Source: Nocardioides sp. GY 10113
Lineage (GTDB): Bacteria; Actinomycetota; Actinomycetes; Propionibacteriales; Nocardioidaceae
NCBI RefSeq assembly: GCF_004919105.1
Contig: NZ_STGK01000005.1
Span: 186,001 to 250,000, forward strand
Reading direction: 5' to 3'
DNA: 64,000 nt
Made by a program: the position numbers and the translations under genes
The notes under the pieces: model-generated
Seen by the model: only the letters and a program-made list of their open reading frames with translations
What the model was told of the DNA's origin: nothing
Databases searched by the model: none
In this document: positions 34,843-43,039 of the stretch, in pieces
Layout: each line of letters starts with the position of its first letter
How positions within the stretch are numbered: position 1 is the first letter of the stretch

Positions 34843-35535
34843 TCAGGCGGTGGGGTCGCTGGCCCGCCGCAGCAGCGCCTCGAACGGCGTGGGCGCGGCG
34901 AGCTCGTCCTCCACCAGCCGCCGCGCCGGCGCGGCGGCCGAAACGCCCGCCGCGGCGCCACCGGCGCCACCGCCGGCGCCGCCGACGGCCAGTGCCAGCT
35001 CGGCCGCGGCCCGCGCGATCCGCTTGTCCAGTGCGCTCTCCCCCGCGGCCCGGTCACCGGCCGACCCGAAGTCCTCGCTCGCCGCGAAGACCCCCGTCGG
35101 CACGACGACGGCGTGCAGGTAGGCGAAGAGCGGGCGCAGCGCGTGATCGAGCACCAGCGAGTGGCGCGCGGTGCCCGCGGTCGCCGCGATCAGCACCGGC
35201 TTGCCGTCGAGGGCGCCGTTCTCCAGGACGTCGAAGAAGGTCTTGAACAGTCCCGAGTAGCTCGCGGCGAACACCGGGGTCACCACGATCAGCCCGTCGG
35301 CCCGACGGACGCGCTCGATGGCCGCGGCGAGGTCGCCGGACGGGAAGCCGGTGAGCAGGTTGTCGGCCAACGCGTGCGCCAGAGCACGCAGCTCGACGAT
35401 CTCGATCTCGACCTCGACGCCCCGCGCGTGCAGGGCCTCGGTGGCGCCGTCGGCGAGCCGGTCGGCGAGCGACCGGGTGGTCGACGGGACCGACAGCCCC
35501 GCGGCCACCACCACGATCCGCTTCGAGGCAGTCAC
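34843..35535 (-). CDS. NADPH-dependent FMN reductase, CE1759-like
   Basis: This 230-residue flavodoxin-like reductase has KRIVVVAAGLSVPSTTRSLA at the start (FMN phosphate loop), RRADGLIVVTPVFAASYSGL (about 93-112) and TAGTARHSLVLDHALRPLFA. It supplies reduced FMN to the LLM monooxygenase gene that precedes it with a 4-base overlap, the standard CE1758/CE1759 pair. An Ala/Gly-rich run (GGAGGGAGGAAAG) near residue 190 is probably a flexible insertion. Confidence 0.88.
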   Translation of the reverse strand: MTASKRIVVVAAGLSVPSTTRSLADRLADGATEALHARGVEVEIEIVELRALAHALADNLLTGFPSGDLAAAIERVRRADGLIVVTPVFAASYSGLFKTFFDVLENGALDGKPVLIAATAGTARHSLVLDHALRPLFAYLHAVVVPTGVFAASEDFGSAGDRAAGESALDKRIARAAAELALAVGGAGGGAGGAAAGVSAAAPARRLVEDELAAPTPFEALLRRASDPTA

Positions 35536-36677
35536 AGCGCGTCGACCGCCTCACGGTCGCTCGTGCCGGTCGCGGTGTCCTCGCCGTGCACGCTGGTATC
35601 GCGGGCGCCGCCGGCCGCAGCGACCAGCGAGGCGTGGGTGGGCGCCTCGGGGATGTGGGCCGGGCGTCCCTCGGCGAATCCCTTGCGCATCTCCGGCAGG
35701 ATCTCGCCGAGCAGGTCGAGCTGCTCCAGCACGGTCTTCAGCGGCAGTCCGGCGTGGTCGATCAGGAACAGCTGGCGCTGGTAATGACCGGCGTACTCGC
35801 GGAAGGAGAGCGTCCGCTCGAGCACCTGCTGCGGCGAGCCCACGGTGAGCGGCGTCTGCGAGGTGAAGTCCTCCAGCGACGGGCCGTGGCCGTAGACCGG
35901 GGCGTTGTCGAAGTACGGACGGAACTCGTTCCACGCGTCCTGGCTGTTGCGCCGCATGAAGAACTGGCCGCCGAGCCCGACGATCGCCGTGTCGGCCGGG
36001 CCGTGTCCGTAGTGCTCGAACCGCTCGCGGTAGAGCCGGACCATCTGCGCGGTGTGCGAGGCCGGCCAGAAGATGTGGTTGTGGAAGAACCCGTCGCCGT
36101 AGTACGCCGCCTGCTCGGCGATCTCGGGGCTGCGGATCGAGCCGTGCCACACGAACGGCGCGACGCCGTCCAGCGGGCGGGGCGTCGAGGTGTACCCCTG
36201 GAGCGGGGTGCGGAACCGGCCCTGCCAGTTGACGACGTCCTCGGTCCAGAGCCGGCGCAGCAGCGCGTAGTTCTCGACGGCGAGGTTGATCCCCTCGCGG
36301 ATGTCCTTGCCGAACCACGGATACACGGGGCCGGTGTTCCCGCGGCCCATCATCAGATCGACGCGGCCGTCGGTCAGGTGCTGGATCTTGGCGTAGTCCT
36401 CGGCGATCAGGACCGGGTCGGTGGTCGTGATCAGCGTCGTGGCCGTCGAGAGGAGGAGGCGCTCGGTCTGGGCGCCGATGTAGGCCAGGGTCGCGGTCGG
36501 GTTGGACGCGATGAACGGCGGGTTGTGGTGCTCGCCGGTGGCGAAGACGTCCAGGCCCACCTCCTCGGCCTTCTTGGCGATCGCGACGGTCGCCTTGATG
36601 CGCTCGTTCTCCGTCGGGGTGCGCCCGGTCGTGGGGTCGGTGGTCACGTCACCGACGGTGAAGATGCCGATCTGCAT
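35532..36677 (-). CDS. LLM-class flavin-dependent oxidoreductase, CE1758-like
   Basis: This 381-residue luciferase-like TIM-barrel monooxygenase shows MQIGIFTVGDVTTDPTTGRT at the start, EVGLDVFATGEHHNPPFIAS (about 45-64), LMMGRGNTGPVYPWFGKDIR and ADTAIVGLGGQFFMRRNSQD. It uses reduced FMN from the coupled reductase gene. A perfect inverted repeat upstream probably binds a MarR-type repressor. Substrate unknown. Confidence 0.9.
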   Translation of the reverse strand: MQIGIFTVGDVTTDPTTGRTPTENERIKATVAIAKKAEEVGLDVFATGEHHNPPFIASNPTATLAYIGAQTERLLLSTATTLITTTDPVLIAEDYAKIQHLTDGRVDLMMGRGNTGPVYPWFGKDIREGINLAVENYALLRRLWTEDVVNWQGRFRTPLQGYTSTPRPLDGVAPFVWHGSIRSPEIAEQAAYYGDGFFHNHIFWPASHTAQMVRLYRERFEHYGHGPADTAIVGLGGQFFMRRNSQDAWNEFRPYFDNAPVYGHGPSLEDFTSQTPLTVGSPQQVLERTLSFREYAGHYQRQLFLIDHAGLPLKTVLEQLDLLGEILPEMRKGFAEGRPAHIPEAPTHASLVAAAGGARDTSVHGEDTATGTSDREAVDAL

Positions 36678-36717
36678 GGTCCGCTCCTTGCTCGTCGCGG
36701 TCATCCGGGCCGCTGCG

Positions 36718-36737
36718 GTAGTTGATTTTGCAACTAC
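36718..36737. promoter_or_regulatory. inverted repeat, probable MarR-type operator
   Basis: The arms GTAGTTG and CAACTAC are separated by six bases, 41 bases before the LLM monooxygenase start. On the minus strand it reads GTAGTTGCAAAATCAACTAC, resembling TAGTTGC-type MarR operators of flavin-oxidoreductase operons. No MarR gene is in the window. Confidence 0.55.
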
Positions 36738-36802
36738 TTCCTGGAACCAGTCTCCCCCGCGTCCTATTCCCTGCGCAACGCAGGCGCCCCTCACAACGAC
36801 GA

Positions 36803-36832
36803 CGGCCCGCCCACCTCGCGGTGAGCGGGCCG
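36803..36832 (-). terminator. terminator of the amt operon
   Basis: The stem CGGCCCGC / GCGGGCCG continues inward with CACC / GGTG around a TCGC loop, 21 bases beyond the stop of the small gene downstream of amt. No clear T-run follows, as is common in actinobacteria. Confidence 0.65.
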
Positions 36833-36853
36833 CCGTACCGGTGCCCGAGTACC

Positions 36854-37066
36854 TCAGTAGACCGTGGGCTCGCCCTCGGCCGCGGGGCCGGCCTCGACCG
36901 GCTCGTGGTTGATCATCTGCGCGTAGGCGTGGTTCTCGTGCTGGATCATCCGCACCAGGAAGCCGACGAACATCAGCACGGCGACGGCGACGAAGATGCC
37001 GGGCCACGCGGTTCCCGCGCCGGTGAAGACGGCGGTGACGTCGTCCCAGTTGTCGATCGGGCTCAT
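36854..37066 (-). CDS. small single-span membrane protein coupled to amt
   Basis: The 70 residues contain one membrane span at about 19-38 (TAWPGIFVAVAVLMFVGFLV) and a C-terminal acidic tail with His residues (HENHAYAQMINHEPVE). The start overlaps the amt stop by four bases. No GlnK follows amt here; this protein occupies its usual place. Function unknown; an accessory role for Amt is inferred from coupling. Confidence 0.68.
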   Translation of the reverse strand: MSPIDNWDDVTAVFTGAGTAWPGIFVAVAVLMFVGFLVRMIQHENHAYAQMINHEPVEAGPAAEGEPTVY

Positions 37067-38376
37067 GCGCTGTACTCCTCGGTGACGGTGACGCGGGTGA
37101 CGGTGACCGGGATGCCCTCCGGGTACGGCGTCGCCGGGACCTCCGAGAGGTCCAGGCCGGCCAGCTCGACCTCACGCGGGATCCGCAGCAGGTTGACCTT
37201 CTTCAGCAGCAGCGAGATCAGGTAGCCCGGGATGAAGCCGAGCGCCGCGAGCACCACCATGCCGCCGATCTGGCCGAGCGGGTTGATGGCGGGCAGGTCG
37301 CCGACGTTCGGGTAGCCCCAGAGCACGAAGCCGGACACGACCAGGCCGTAGACAGCGCAGCCGCCGTGCACGGTGACCGCGCCGACGACGTCGTCGATGC
37401 CGAACTTCTCGATGAGGCGACCCATCGACGGGATCAGCAGGCCGCCGACGGTGGCGATGATGAACGCCAGCGCGGGGTGGTAGAGGTCCATGCCCGGGGC
37501 CACCGAGATGACACCGGCCAGGCCGCCGGAGATCGTCCAGAACGGCTCGCCCTTGGACGCGATGTAGGCGCCCATGATGCCGCCGGACAGGCCCATCAGG
37601 GTGCTGAAGGCGACCGCCGAGAGGTTGGTCGGGTTGCCGAAGATCGAGAAGTAGCCCTCGTTGGTGTAGACCACGCAGCCCATCAGGAAGCCGAAGAAGC
37701 CGATGAAGATCAGCATCAGGCCGAGCATCGTGAGCGGCAGGTTGTGCGGCGGGATCGTGACGGCCTTGCCGTCGACGAAGCGCCCGATCCGCGGGCCGAG
37801 GTTGATCAGCACGCCGAGCGTGAAGGCGCCGGCGATCAGGTGCACGCAGCCGGCGGCACCGAAGTCGTGCCAGCCCCACTTGGTGAGCAGCCAGCCGTTG
37901 CCGTGCCAGGCCCAGGAGGCGCCGATGATCCAGACGACCGAGCCGAGCACGGTGGTCAGGATCAGGAAGGAGCTGGTGCGGATGCGCTCCAGCACGGCGC
38001 CGGACATGATCGAGCCGGTGGTGGCGGCGAAGAGGGCGAACGCGCCCCAGAAGATGCCGTTGACCGACGCGACGTTCGGCCCCGAGTCGGACGACCACGG
38101 GAGGGCCAGCTCGGCGCCGGCGAAGTCGAGCGAGCCGACGGGGAACTGCGGGAAGGCGTAGTAGAACCACCAGCCGAAGAAGAAGAAGGTCGAGATCACG
38201 ACCGAGAACGTGAGCAGGTTCTTCATCGCCGAGGCGAGCACGTTCTTCGAACGCGAGGCGCCGACCTCGTAGGCGAGGAAGCCGGCGTGGATGGCGATCA
38301 TCAGGGCGATCGAGACCCAGTAGAACAGGTCAGTGATGACACTGTTCATTGCTGCGAGAGTTTCCTCCGGTGTCAC
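37063..38376 (-). CDS. amt: ammonium transporter (Amt family)
   Basis: This 437-residue membrane channel has about eleven spans. It carries the family motif region GAAGCVHLIAGAFTLGVLIN (first pore His, about 177-196) and GAVTVHGGCAVYGLVVSGFV (second pore His, about 320-339), plus the F-gate and Trp-rich start IFWGAFALFAATTGSIMSGA. It imports ammonium or methylammonium. A GlnR-type box lies about 90 bases upstream. It is the downstream end of the amine cluster, consistent with nitrogen scavenging. Confidence 0.93.
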   Translation of the reverse strand: MTPEETLAAMNSVITDLFYWVSIALMIAIHAGFLAYEVGASRSKNVLASAMKNLLTFSVVISTFFFFGWWFYYAFPQFPVGSLDFAGAELALPWSSDSGPNVASVNGIFWGAFALFAATTGSIMSGAVLERIRTSSFLILTTVLGSVVWIIGASWAWHGNGWLLTKWGWHDFGAAGCVHLIAGAFTLGVLINLGPRIGRFVDGKAVTIPPHNLPLTMLGLMLIFIGFFGFLMGCVVYTNEGYFSIFGNPTNLSAVAFSTLMGLSGGIMGAYIASKGEPFWTISGGLAGVISVAPGMDLYHPALAFIIATVGGLLIPSMGRLIEKFGIDDVVGAVTVHGGCAVYGLVVSGFVLWGYPNVGDLPAINPLGQIGGMVVLAALGFIPGYLISLLLKKVNLLRIPREVELAGLDLSEVPATPYPEGIPVTVTRVTVTEEYSA

Positions 38377-38462
38377 GGATGACCTCCATGGGATCAGGCG
38401 AAACGGGCACCGGGCGCCGTCGACCGGATGTCTGGACGCTATTGACGCGGCTGCTCGCAGCG

Positions 38463-38478
38463 GTCACCACGCTGTTAC
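38463..38478 (+). promoter_or_regulatory. candidate GlnR box upstream of amt
   Basis: GTCAC, six bases, GTTAC fits the actinobacterial GlnR pattern GTnAC-N6-GTnAC and the AC-N9-AC core exactly. A third half-site-like GTGAA follows after six more bases. It lies 87-102 bases before the amt start, where GlnR boxes are usually found. Confidence 0.6.
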
Positions 38479-38580
38479 AGGTCCGTGAACACTGAGAATG
38501 AACGGCGTCCACTCCAAGTGGCGCCGGCGCGGCACCCGTGCGGTCCGGCACCGACGGCGCCCGACCAGTCCTGGCTCGGC

Positions 38581-39252
38581 TCAGATCCCGTCGGGGAAGG
38601 CGACCACCGAGAGGAAGCGGATCGGCAGCTCGATCAGCTGCACCGGGCCGTGCGCGCCCTCCCCGTCCAGGGTCAGCGAGTCGCCCGGGGCCATCCGGTA
38701 GACCGACCGCCCGTGCCCGTAGTCCATGACGCCCTCGACCATGTGCAGGAACTCGGTGCCCGGGTGCTGGAACATCGGGTACACCTCGCTGTCCTCGCTC
38801 AGCGTCACCATCAGGCACTCCAGTCGCTTGTGCTCCCCGCGCAGGGCGCCCAGCAGCTCGTACGAGTGGCCCTGCTTCGTGCCGTTGCGGGTGATGGTCG
38901 GGCCGGAGCCGGCCTTGGTGAACGACGCCTCGCGTTCGGCGTCGGCGCCGCGGATCAGCGCGGTGACCGGCACGTCCAGCCCGGTGGCCAGCCGCTGCAG
39001 CGTGTGCAGGCTGCAGGAGGTCTGCGCGTTCTCGATCTTCGAGAGCATCGCCTTGGAGATGCCGATCCGCTCCGCGAGCTCGGTGACCGAGAGGTCGTAG
39101 CGCAGCCGCAGCGACCGGACGTTCTGCGCGATCGCCGACTCCAGCTCCAGGTCGTCCCCGGTCTCGCCGCGGACGCGGTCACGGGCGGTGCCGGCGACGT
39201 TGCGGATCAGGTCGTCGTGCGCCCCGGGCGCGTCGGACATGGACATGCACAT
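38581..39252 (-). CDS. XRE-family regulator with C-terminal cupin domain
   Basis: The 223 residues have a helix-turn-helix at about 38-95 (NVRSLRLRYDLSVTELAERI, GISKAMLSKIENAQTSCSLH) and a cupin sensor domain at about 145-220 (YPMFQHPGTEFLHMVEGVMD, YRMAPGDSLTLDGEGAHGPV). Such proteins (PuuR-like) regulate amine or amino-acid catabolism by binding small ligands in the cupin. It ends the catabolic run after the M20 amidase, so it is the probable local regulator of the cluster. The start could be MSDAPG at 39240. Confidence 0.88.
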   Translation of the reverse strand: MCMSMSDAPGAHDDLIRNVAGTARDRVRGETGDDLELESAIAQNVRSLRLRYDLSVTELAERIGISKAMLSKIENAQTSCSLHTLQRLATGLDVPVTALIRGADAEREASFTKAGSGPTITRNGTKQGHSYELLGALRGEHKRLECLMVTLSEDSEVYPMFQHPGTEFLHMVEGVMDYGHGRSVYRMAPGDSLTLDGEGAHGPVQLIELPIRFLSVVAFPDGI

Positions 39253-39256
39253 GAGC

Positions 39257-40525
39257 CTAGAGCCCCCTCTTCCCTCGGGTGAGCAGGTGCTCCAGCGCGG
39301 CGGCCAACGCCACCGCGCCGGCCTCCGCGTCCGCGTCCTCGGCGTGCTCGTCCGGCGCGTGCGAGACCCCCGATGGGTTGCGGACGAAGAGCATCGCCGC
39401 CGGCACGTGGTCCTTCAGCACTCCGGCGTCGTGGCCAGCGCCGGTGGCCAGCACCGGCGCCCCCGGCAGTACGGCGCGGAGCTCGTCGCGCAGCGCCGGG
39501 TCGAAGTCGACCGTGGAGCTGAAGGACTCCTCCGCCATGGTCGCGGTGCACCCCTGCTCGGCGGCCGCCAGCTCGGCGGCGGCCCGCACCTGCTCGACCA
39601 GGCCGAGCGTGGTCGCATCGTCGGGATGCCGCACGTCCAGCCACAGGTCGACGCGGGAGGCGATCACGTTGGTGCCGCCGGGTGTCGGGACCAGCCGGCC
39701 CACCGTGGCGCGGGCGTCCGGGACGCCGCGGGCCAACCGCTGCACCGCGACGACCAGCTGGGCGGCCGCGACCATCGGGTCCCGCCGGTCCGCCATCAGC
39801 GTGGTGCCGGCGTGGTTGCCGACGCCGGTCACCGTCACCCGCCACCGTCCGTGGCCGAGGATCGAGGAGCCGACGGCCACCGGCCGGTCCAGGTCGACCA
39901 GGCCGCGCCCCTGCTCGACGTGGAGCTCGACGAAGGCGCCGATCCGGCCCAGCGCGGCCCGGTCGGCGCCGACGTGGCGGGGGTCGCCACCGGTGGCACG
40001 CAGCGCGTCGGCGTAGGTGGTGCCGTCGGGATCCTTCAGCGCGAGCGCCCGCTCGGGGGTGATGGCACCGGTCATCAGCCGGGACCCGAGGCAGGCGACG
40101 CCGAAGCGGGAGCCCTCCTCCTCGGGGAAGACCGCGATCGCCCGCGCGCGAGTCGTGTCCCCGTCGAGGTCCCGAGCCGCGAGCAGGTCGAAGGCGACCA
40201 GCGCGGAGGCGACGCCGAGCGGACCGTCGTACGCGCCACCGCCGGGGACCGAGTCCAGGTGCGAGCCCGTCACCACCGCGTCCTCACGGGAGCCCGACGG
40301 TGCGTGCCACGCCCAGATCACGCCGTTGCGGTCGGTCTCCACGTCCAACCCGCGCTTGCCGGCGTGCGCGATGAACCACTCCCGCAGGTCCAGCTCCGCC
40401 GTCGACAGCACCGGACGCGAGTAGCCGCCGCGGACCGGATCACGACCGATGTCGGCGATCTCGGCCAGCAGGCCGGCGACCGAGTCCCCCGTCGGCGACG
40501 CGGCGGTCCCGGGGCTCGGCGTCAC
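39257..40525 (-). CDS. M20-family amidase (hydantoinase/carbamoylase or allantoate amidohydrolase-like)
   Basis: The 422 residues show dinuclear-metal motifs GSHLDSVPGGGAYDGPLGVA (about 92-111), FPEEEGSRFGVACLGSRLMT, FVELHVEQGRGLVD, TGAGHDAGVL and SHAPDEHAED, in the order of the N-carbamoyl amino acid/allantoate hydrolase group. It releases ammonia/CO2 or carbamoyl groups from N-carbamoyl compounds. GTG start overlaps the FAD oxidoreductase stop by four bases. In this cluster it is consistent with nitrogen release from a carbamoylated amine or ureide. Exact substrate unknown. Confidence 0.88.
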   Translation of the reverse strand: MTPSPGTAASPTGDSVAGLLAEIADIGRDPVRGGYSRPVLSTAELDLREWFIAHAGKRGLDVETDRNGVIWAWHAPSGSREDAVVTGSHLDSVPGGGAYDGPLGVASALVAFDLLAARDLDGDTTRARAIAVFPEEEGSRFGVACLGSRLMTGAITPERALALKDPDGTTYADALRATGGDPRHVGADRAALGRIGAFVELHVEQGRGLVDLDRPVAVGSSILGHGRWRVTVTGVGNHAGTTLMADRRDPMVAAAQLVVAVQRLARGVPDARATVGRLVPTPGGTNVIASRVDLWLDVRHPDDATTLGLVEQVRAAAELAAAEQGCTATMAEESFSSTVDFDPALRDELRAVLPGAPVLATGAGHDAGVLKDHVPAAMLFVRNPSGVSHAPDEHAEDADAEAGAVALAAALEHLLTRGKRGL

Positions 40526-41700
40526 CGCATCTCCCCCGCGCCGACGTACGGGTGCAGGCTGGTCAGCGGGCGCCCCTCGGCGAACCGCTCCAGGCGGAAG
40601 TCCGCCGCGGGGATGTCGGCGTCGGTGCTGTCGCCCTCGAGCAGCAGGTCGGCGACGAGGTCGCCGACCGCCGGGCTGATCTTGAACCCGTGGCCGGCGA
40701 AGCCGGCGGCGAGCACCAGGCCGGCGGGGCCGACCGGCGCGATCACCGGGTTCCAGTCCGGCGGCACGTCGTAGACGCCCGCGTAGGAGTGGGTGATCGA
40801 CGGGTCGGGGAAGCCCGGGAAGCGGTGCATGACCTTCTCGGCGTACTTCTCGATGCTGGCCTCGCTGGCCAGGTTCGAGTAGTGGTCGGGGTCGACGAAC
40901 CTGTTCTCGGGCTCGTCGTGGTCGCTGTTGCCGACGAGGAACTGACCGGTGCCCTCGATCCGGCAGTACTGCAGGCTGACCAGGTCCGACACCACGGGCA
41001 GGTCGACCAGCGGGAGGCCGGCGTCGACGATCAGCAGCTCGGACCGGTAGCCCTCGACGGGGAAGTCGACGCCGACGTCGGCCAGCAGCTTCGCCGACCA
41101 CCAGCCCGCCGCCACGATCACCGCGTCGGCCTGGAGCACCTCGCCCGAGGCGAGCTCGACGCCGGTCACCTTCTCCCCCTCGGTGAGCAGGCGCGCGACG
41201 GCCGTGTTCTGGCGCACGCGGGCACCCTTGTCGCGAGCCACCTGGCCGAAGTAGAGCGCCAGCTGAGTGGCGTCGGCGTACCCGCCGCGCGGCTCGTAGG
41301 CGACGGCCGAGACGTCGTCGACGTTCATCATGGGCCACATCGGGGCGAACCGGTCCACGTCGACCATCTCGGCCTCGATGCCCAACGCCTGCTGGGCCGC
41401 GATGTTGGCCCGCAGCGCGGCCTCGTTCTCCTCGCCGACGATCACGCTGTAGCCCACCTGGCGGAACCCGACGGTGGCGCCGAGCTTCTCGAACAGCGGC
41501 ACCCCGCGCCAGGCCATCGCGGCGATGGACGGTACGCCGTAGTGCGCGCGGACGATGCCGCTGGACTTCCCGGTGCCGCCGCTGGCCAGGCTGTGGCGCT
41601 CCAGGACGAGCACATCCTCGATGCCCCGCTCGGTGAGGGCGCGGGCGATCGAGAGGCCGATCAGACCGCCGCCGACGACGATGACGCGCTTGCCGGACAT
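40522..41700 (-). CDS. FAD-dependent oxidoreductase, sarcosine oxidase beta-subunit-like
   Basis: This 392-residue D-amino-acid-oxidase-fold flavoprotein has KRVIVVGGGLIGLSIARALT (FAD motif at the start), VLERHSLASGGTGKSSGIVR and the C-terminal AAGFAGHGFKISPAVGDLVA. It resembles beta subunits of heterotetrameric sarcosine oxidase and N-methylglutamate dehydrogenase (MgdA), which oxidise N-methyl amines to formaldehyde and amine. The alpha, gamma and delta subunits are not present here, so it probably acts alone or with another partner. Four bases separate it from the upstream glutamate-synthase-like gene. Confidence 0.87.
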   Translation of the reverse strand: MSGKRVIVVGGGLIGLSIARALTERGIEDVLVLERHSLASGGTGKSSGIVRAHYGVPSIAAMAWRGVPLFEKLGATVGFRQVGYSVIVGEENEAALRANIAAQQALGIEAEMVDVDRFAPMWPMMNVDDVSAVAYEPRGGYADATQLALYFGQVARDKGARVRQNTAVARLLTEGEKVTGVELASGEVLQADAVIVAAGWWSAKLLADVGVDFPVEGYRSELLIVDAGLPLVDLPVVSDLVSLQYCRIEGTGQFLVGNSDHDEPENRFVDPDHYSNLASEASIEKYAEKVMHRFPGFPDPSITHSYAGVYDVPPDWNPVIAPVGPAGLVLAAGFAGHGFKISPAVGDLVADLLLEGDSTDADIPAADFRLERFAEGRPLTSLHPYVGAGEMR

Positions 41701-41704
41701 CGGA

Positions 41705-43039
41705 TCAGAATCCGCCCTGTCCGGGGATCCAGCTGGTGCCGGCGAGGGGGACGCGGGCCATGGCGGCCGCCTCGATCGTCACCGCCACCAGGTCCTCGGG
41801 CTCCAGATGGGTCAGGTGCGCCTTGCCGCAGGCGCGGGCGATGGTCTGCGCCTCCATGGCCAGCACCCGCAGGTAGTTGGCCAGCCGGCGGCCGCCCTCC
41901 ACCGGGTCGAACCGGGCGGCGAGCTCGGGGTCCTGGGTGGTGATGCCGGCGGGGTCCCTGCCGTCCTGGAAGTCGTCGTAGAAGCCGGCTGCGGAGCCGA
42001 TCCTCTCGTACTCGGTCGCGTACTTCGGGTCGTTGTCGCCGAGCGCGATCAGGGCGGCGGTGCCGATGGCGACCGCGTCCGCGCCGAGCGCCATCGCCTT
42101 GGCGACGTCGGCACCGGAGCGGATGCCGCCGGAGACGATCAGCTGCACCCCGCGCTCGGCCTGGCGGTGCACGCCGAGCTCCTGCAGCGCCTGGACGGCC
42201 TGCGGGACCGCGGCGAGCGTGGGGATGCCGACGTGCTCGATGAAGACGTCCTGGGTGGCGGCGGTGCCGCCCTGCATGCCGTCGACCACGACCACGTCGG
42301 CGCCGGAGTGCACCGCCAGCTTGGTGTCGTAGTACGTCCGGGTGGCGCCGACCTTGACGTAGATCGGCTTCTCCCAGTCGGTGATCTCGCGCAGCTCGGC
42401 GATCTTGATCGCGAGGTCGTCCGGGCCGGTCCAGTCGGGGTGGCGCGACGCGCTGCGCTGGTCGATGCCCTGCGGCAGCGTGCGCATGCTCGCGACCCGT
42501 TCGGAGATCTTCTGCCCCAGCAGCATGCCGCCGCCGCCGGGCTTCGCACCCTGGCCGAGGACGACCTCGATGGCGTCGGCCTTGCGCAGGTCGTCGGGGT
42601 TCATCCCGTAGCGCGACGGCAGGTACTGGTAGACGAGGTGCTTGGACTGGCCGCGCTCCTCCGGGGTCATGCCGCCGTCGCCGGTCGTCGTGGAGGTGCC
42701 GACCTCGGAGGCGCCGCGGCCCAGCGCCTCCTTGGCCCGGCCGGACAGCGCACCGAAGGACATGCCGGCGATGGTGACCGGGGTGTCCAGGTGCAGCGGG
42801 TACTTCGCGTGCCGGCCGCCCAGGACGACGTCGGTGCCGCACTTCTCGCGGTAGCCCTCGAGCGGGTAGCGCGACATCGAGGCGCCCAGGAAGAGCAGGT
42901 CGTCGAAGTGGGGCAGCGCCCGCTTGGCGCCCCAGCCGCGGATGTCGTAGATGCCGGTCTCCGCGGCCCGTTGGATCGCGGCGATCGCGCCGCGATCGAA
43001 GGTCGCGCTCTCGCGGAGGCCCCAGGTGTTCGTGCTCAT
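41705..43039 (-). CDS. glxD: FMN-binding glutamate synthase-like protein (GlxD/MgsC-like), lacking Fe-S ligands
   Basis: The 444 residues form the FMN TIM barrel of glutamate synthase: ITIAGMSFGALSGRAKEALG (about 88-107), GVQLIVSGGIRSGADVAKAM, ALGADAVAIGTAALIALGDN. In classical enzymes the next stretch carries three Cys for a 3Fe-4S cluster; here it reads AGFYDDFQDGRDPAGITTQD with no Cys. It should join GlxB and GlxC to make a glutamate-synthase-like complex that transfers an amine to an acceptor, as in N-methylglutamate synthase. It overlaps glxC by one base. Confidence 0.88.
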   Translation of the reverse strand: MSTNTWGLRESATFDRGAIAAIQRAAETGIYDIRGWGAKRALPHFDDLLFLGASMSRYPLEGYREKCGTDVVLGGRHAKYPLHLDTPVTIAGMSFGALSGRAKEALGRGASEVGTSTTTGDGGMTPEERGQSKHLVYQYLPSRYGMNPDDLRKADAIEVVLGQGAKPGGGGMLLGQKISERVASMRTLPQGIDQRSASRHPDWTGPDDLAIKIAELREITDWEKPIYVKVGATRTYYDTKLAVHSGADVVVVDGMQGGTAATQDVFIEHVGIPTLAAVPQAVQALQELGVHRQAERGVQLIVSGGIRSGADVAKAMALGADAVAIGTAALIALGDNDPKYATEYERIGSAAGFYDDFQDGRDPAGITTQDPELAARFDPVEGGRRLANYLRVLAMEAQTIARACGKAHLTHLEPEDLVAVTIEAAAMARVPLAGTSWIPGQGGF

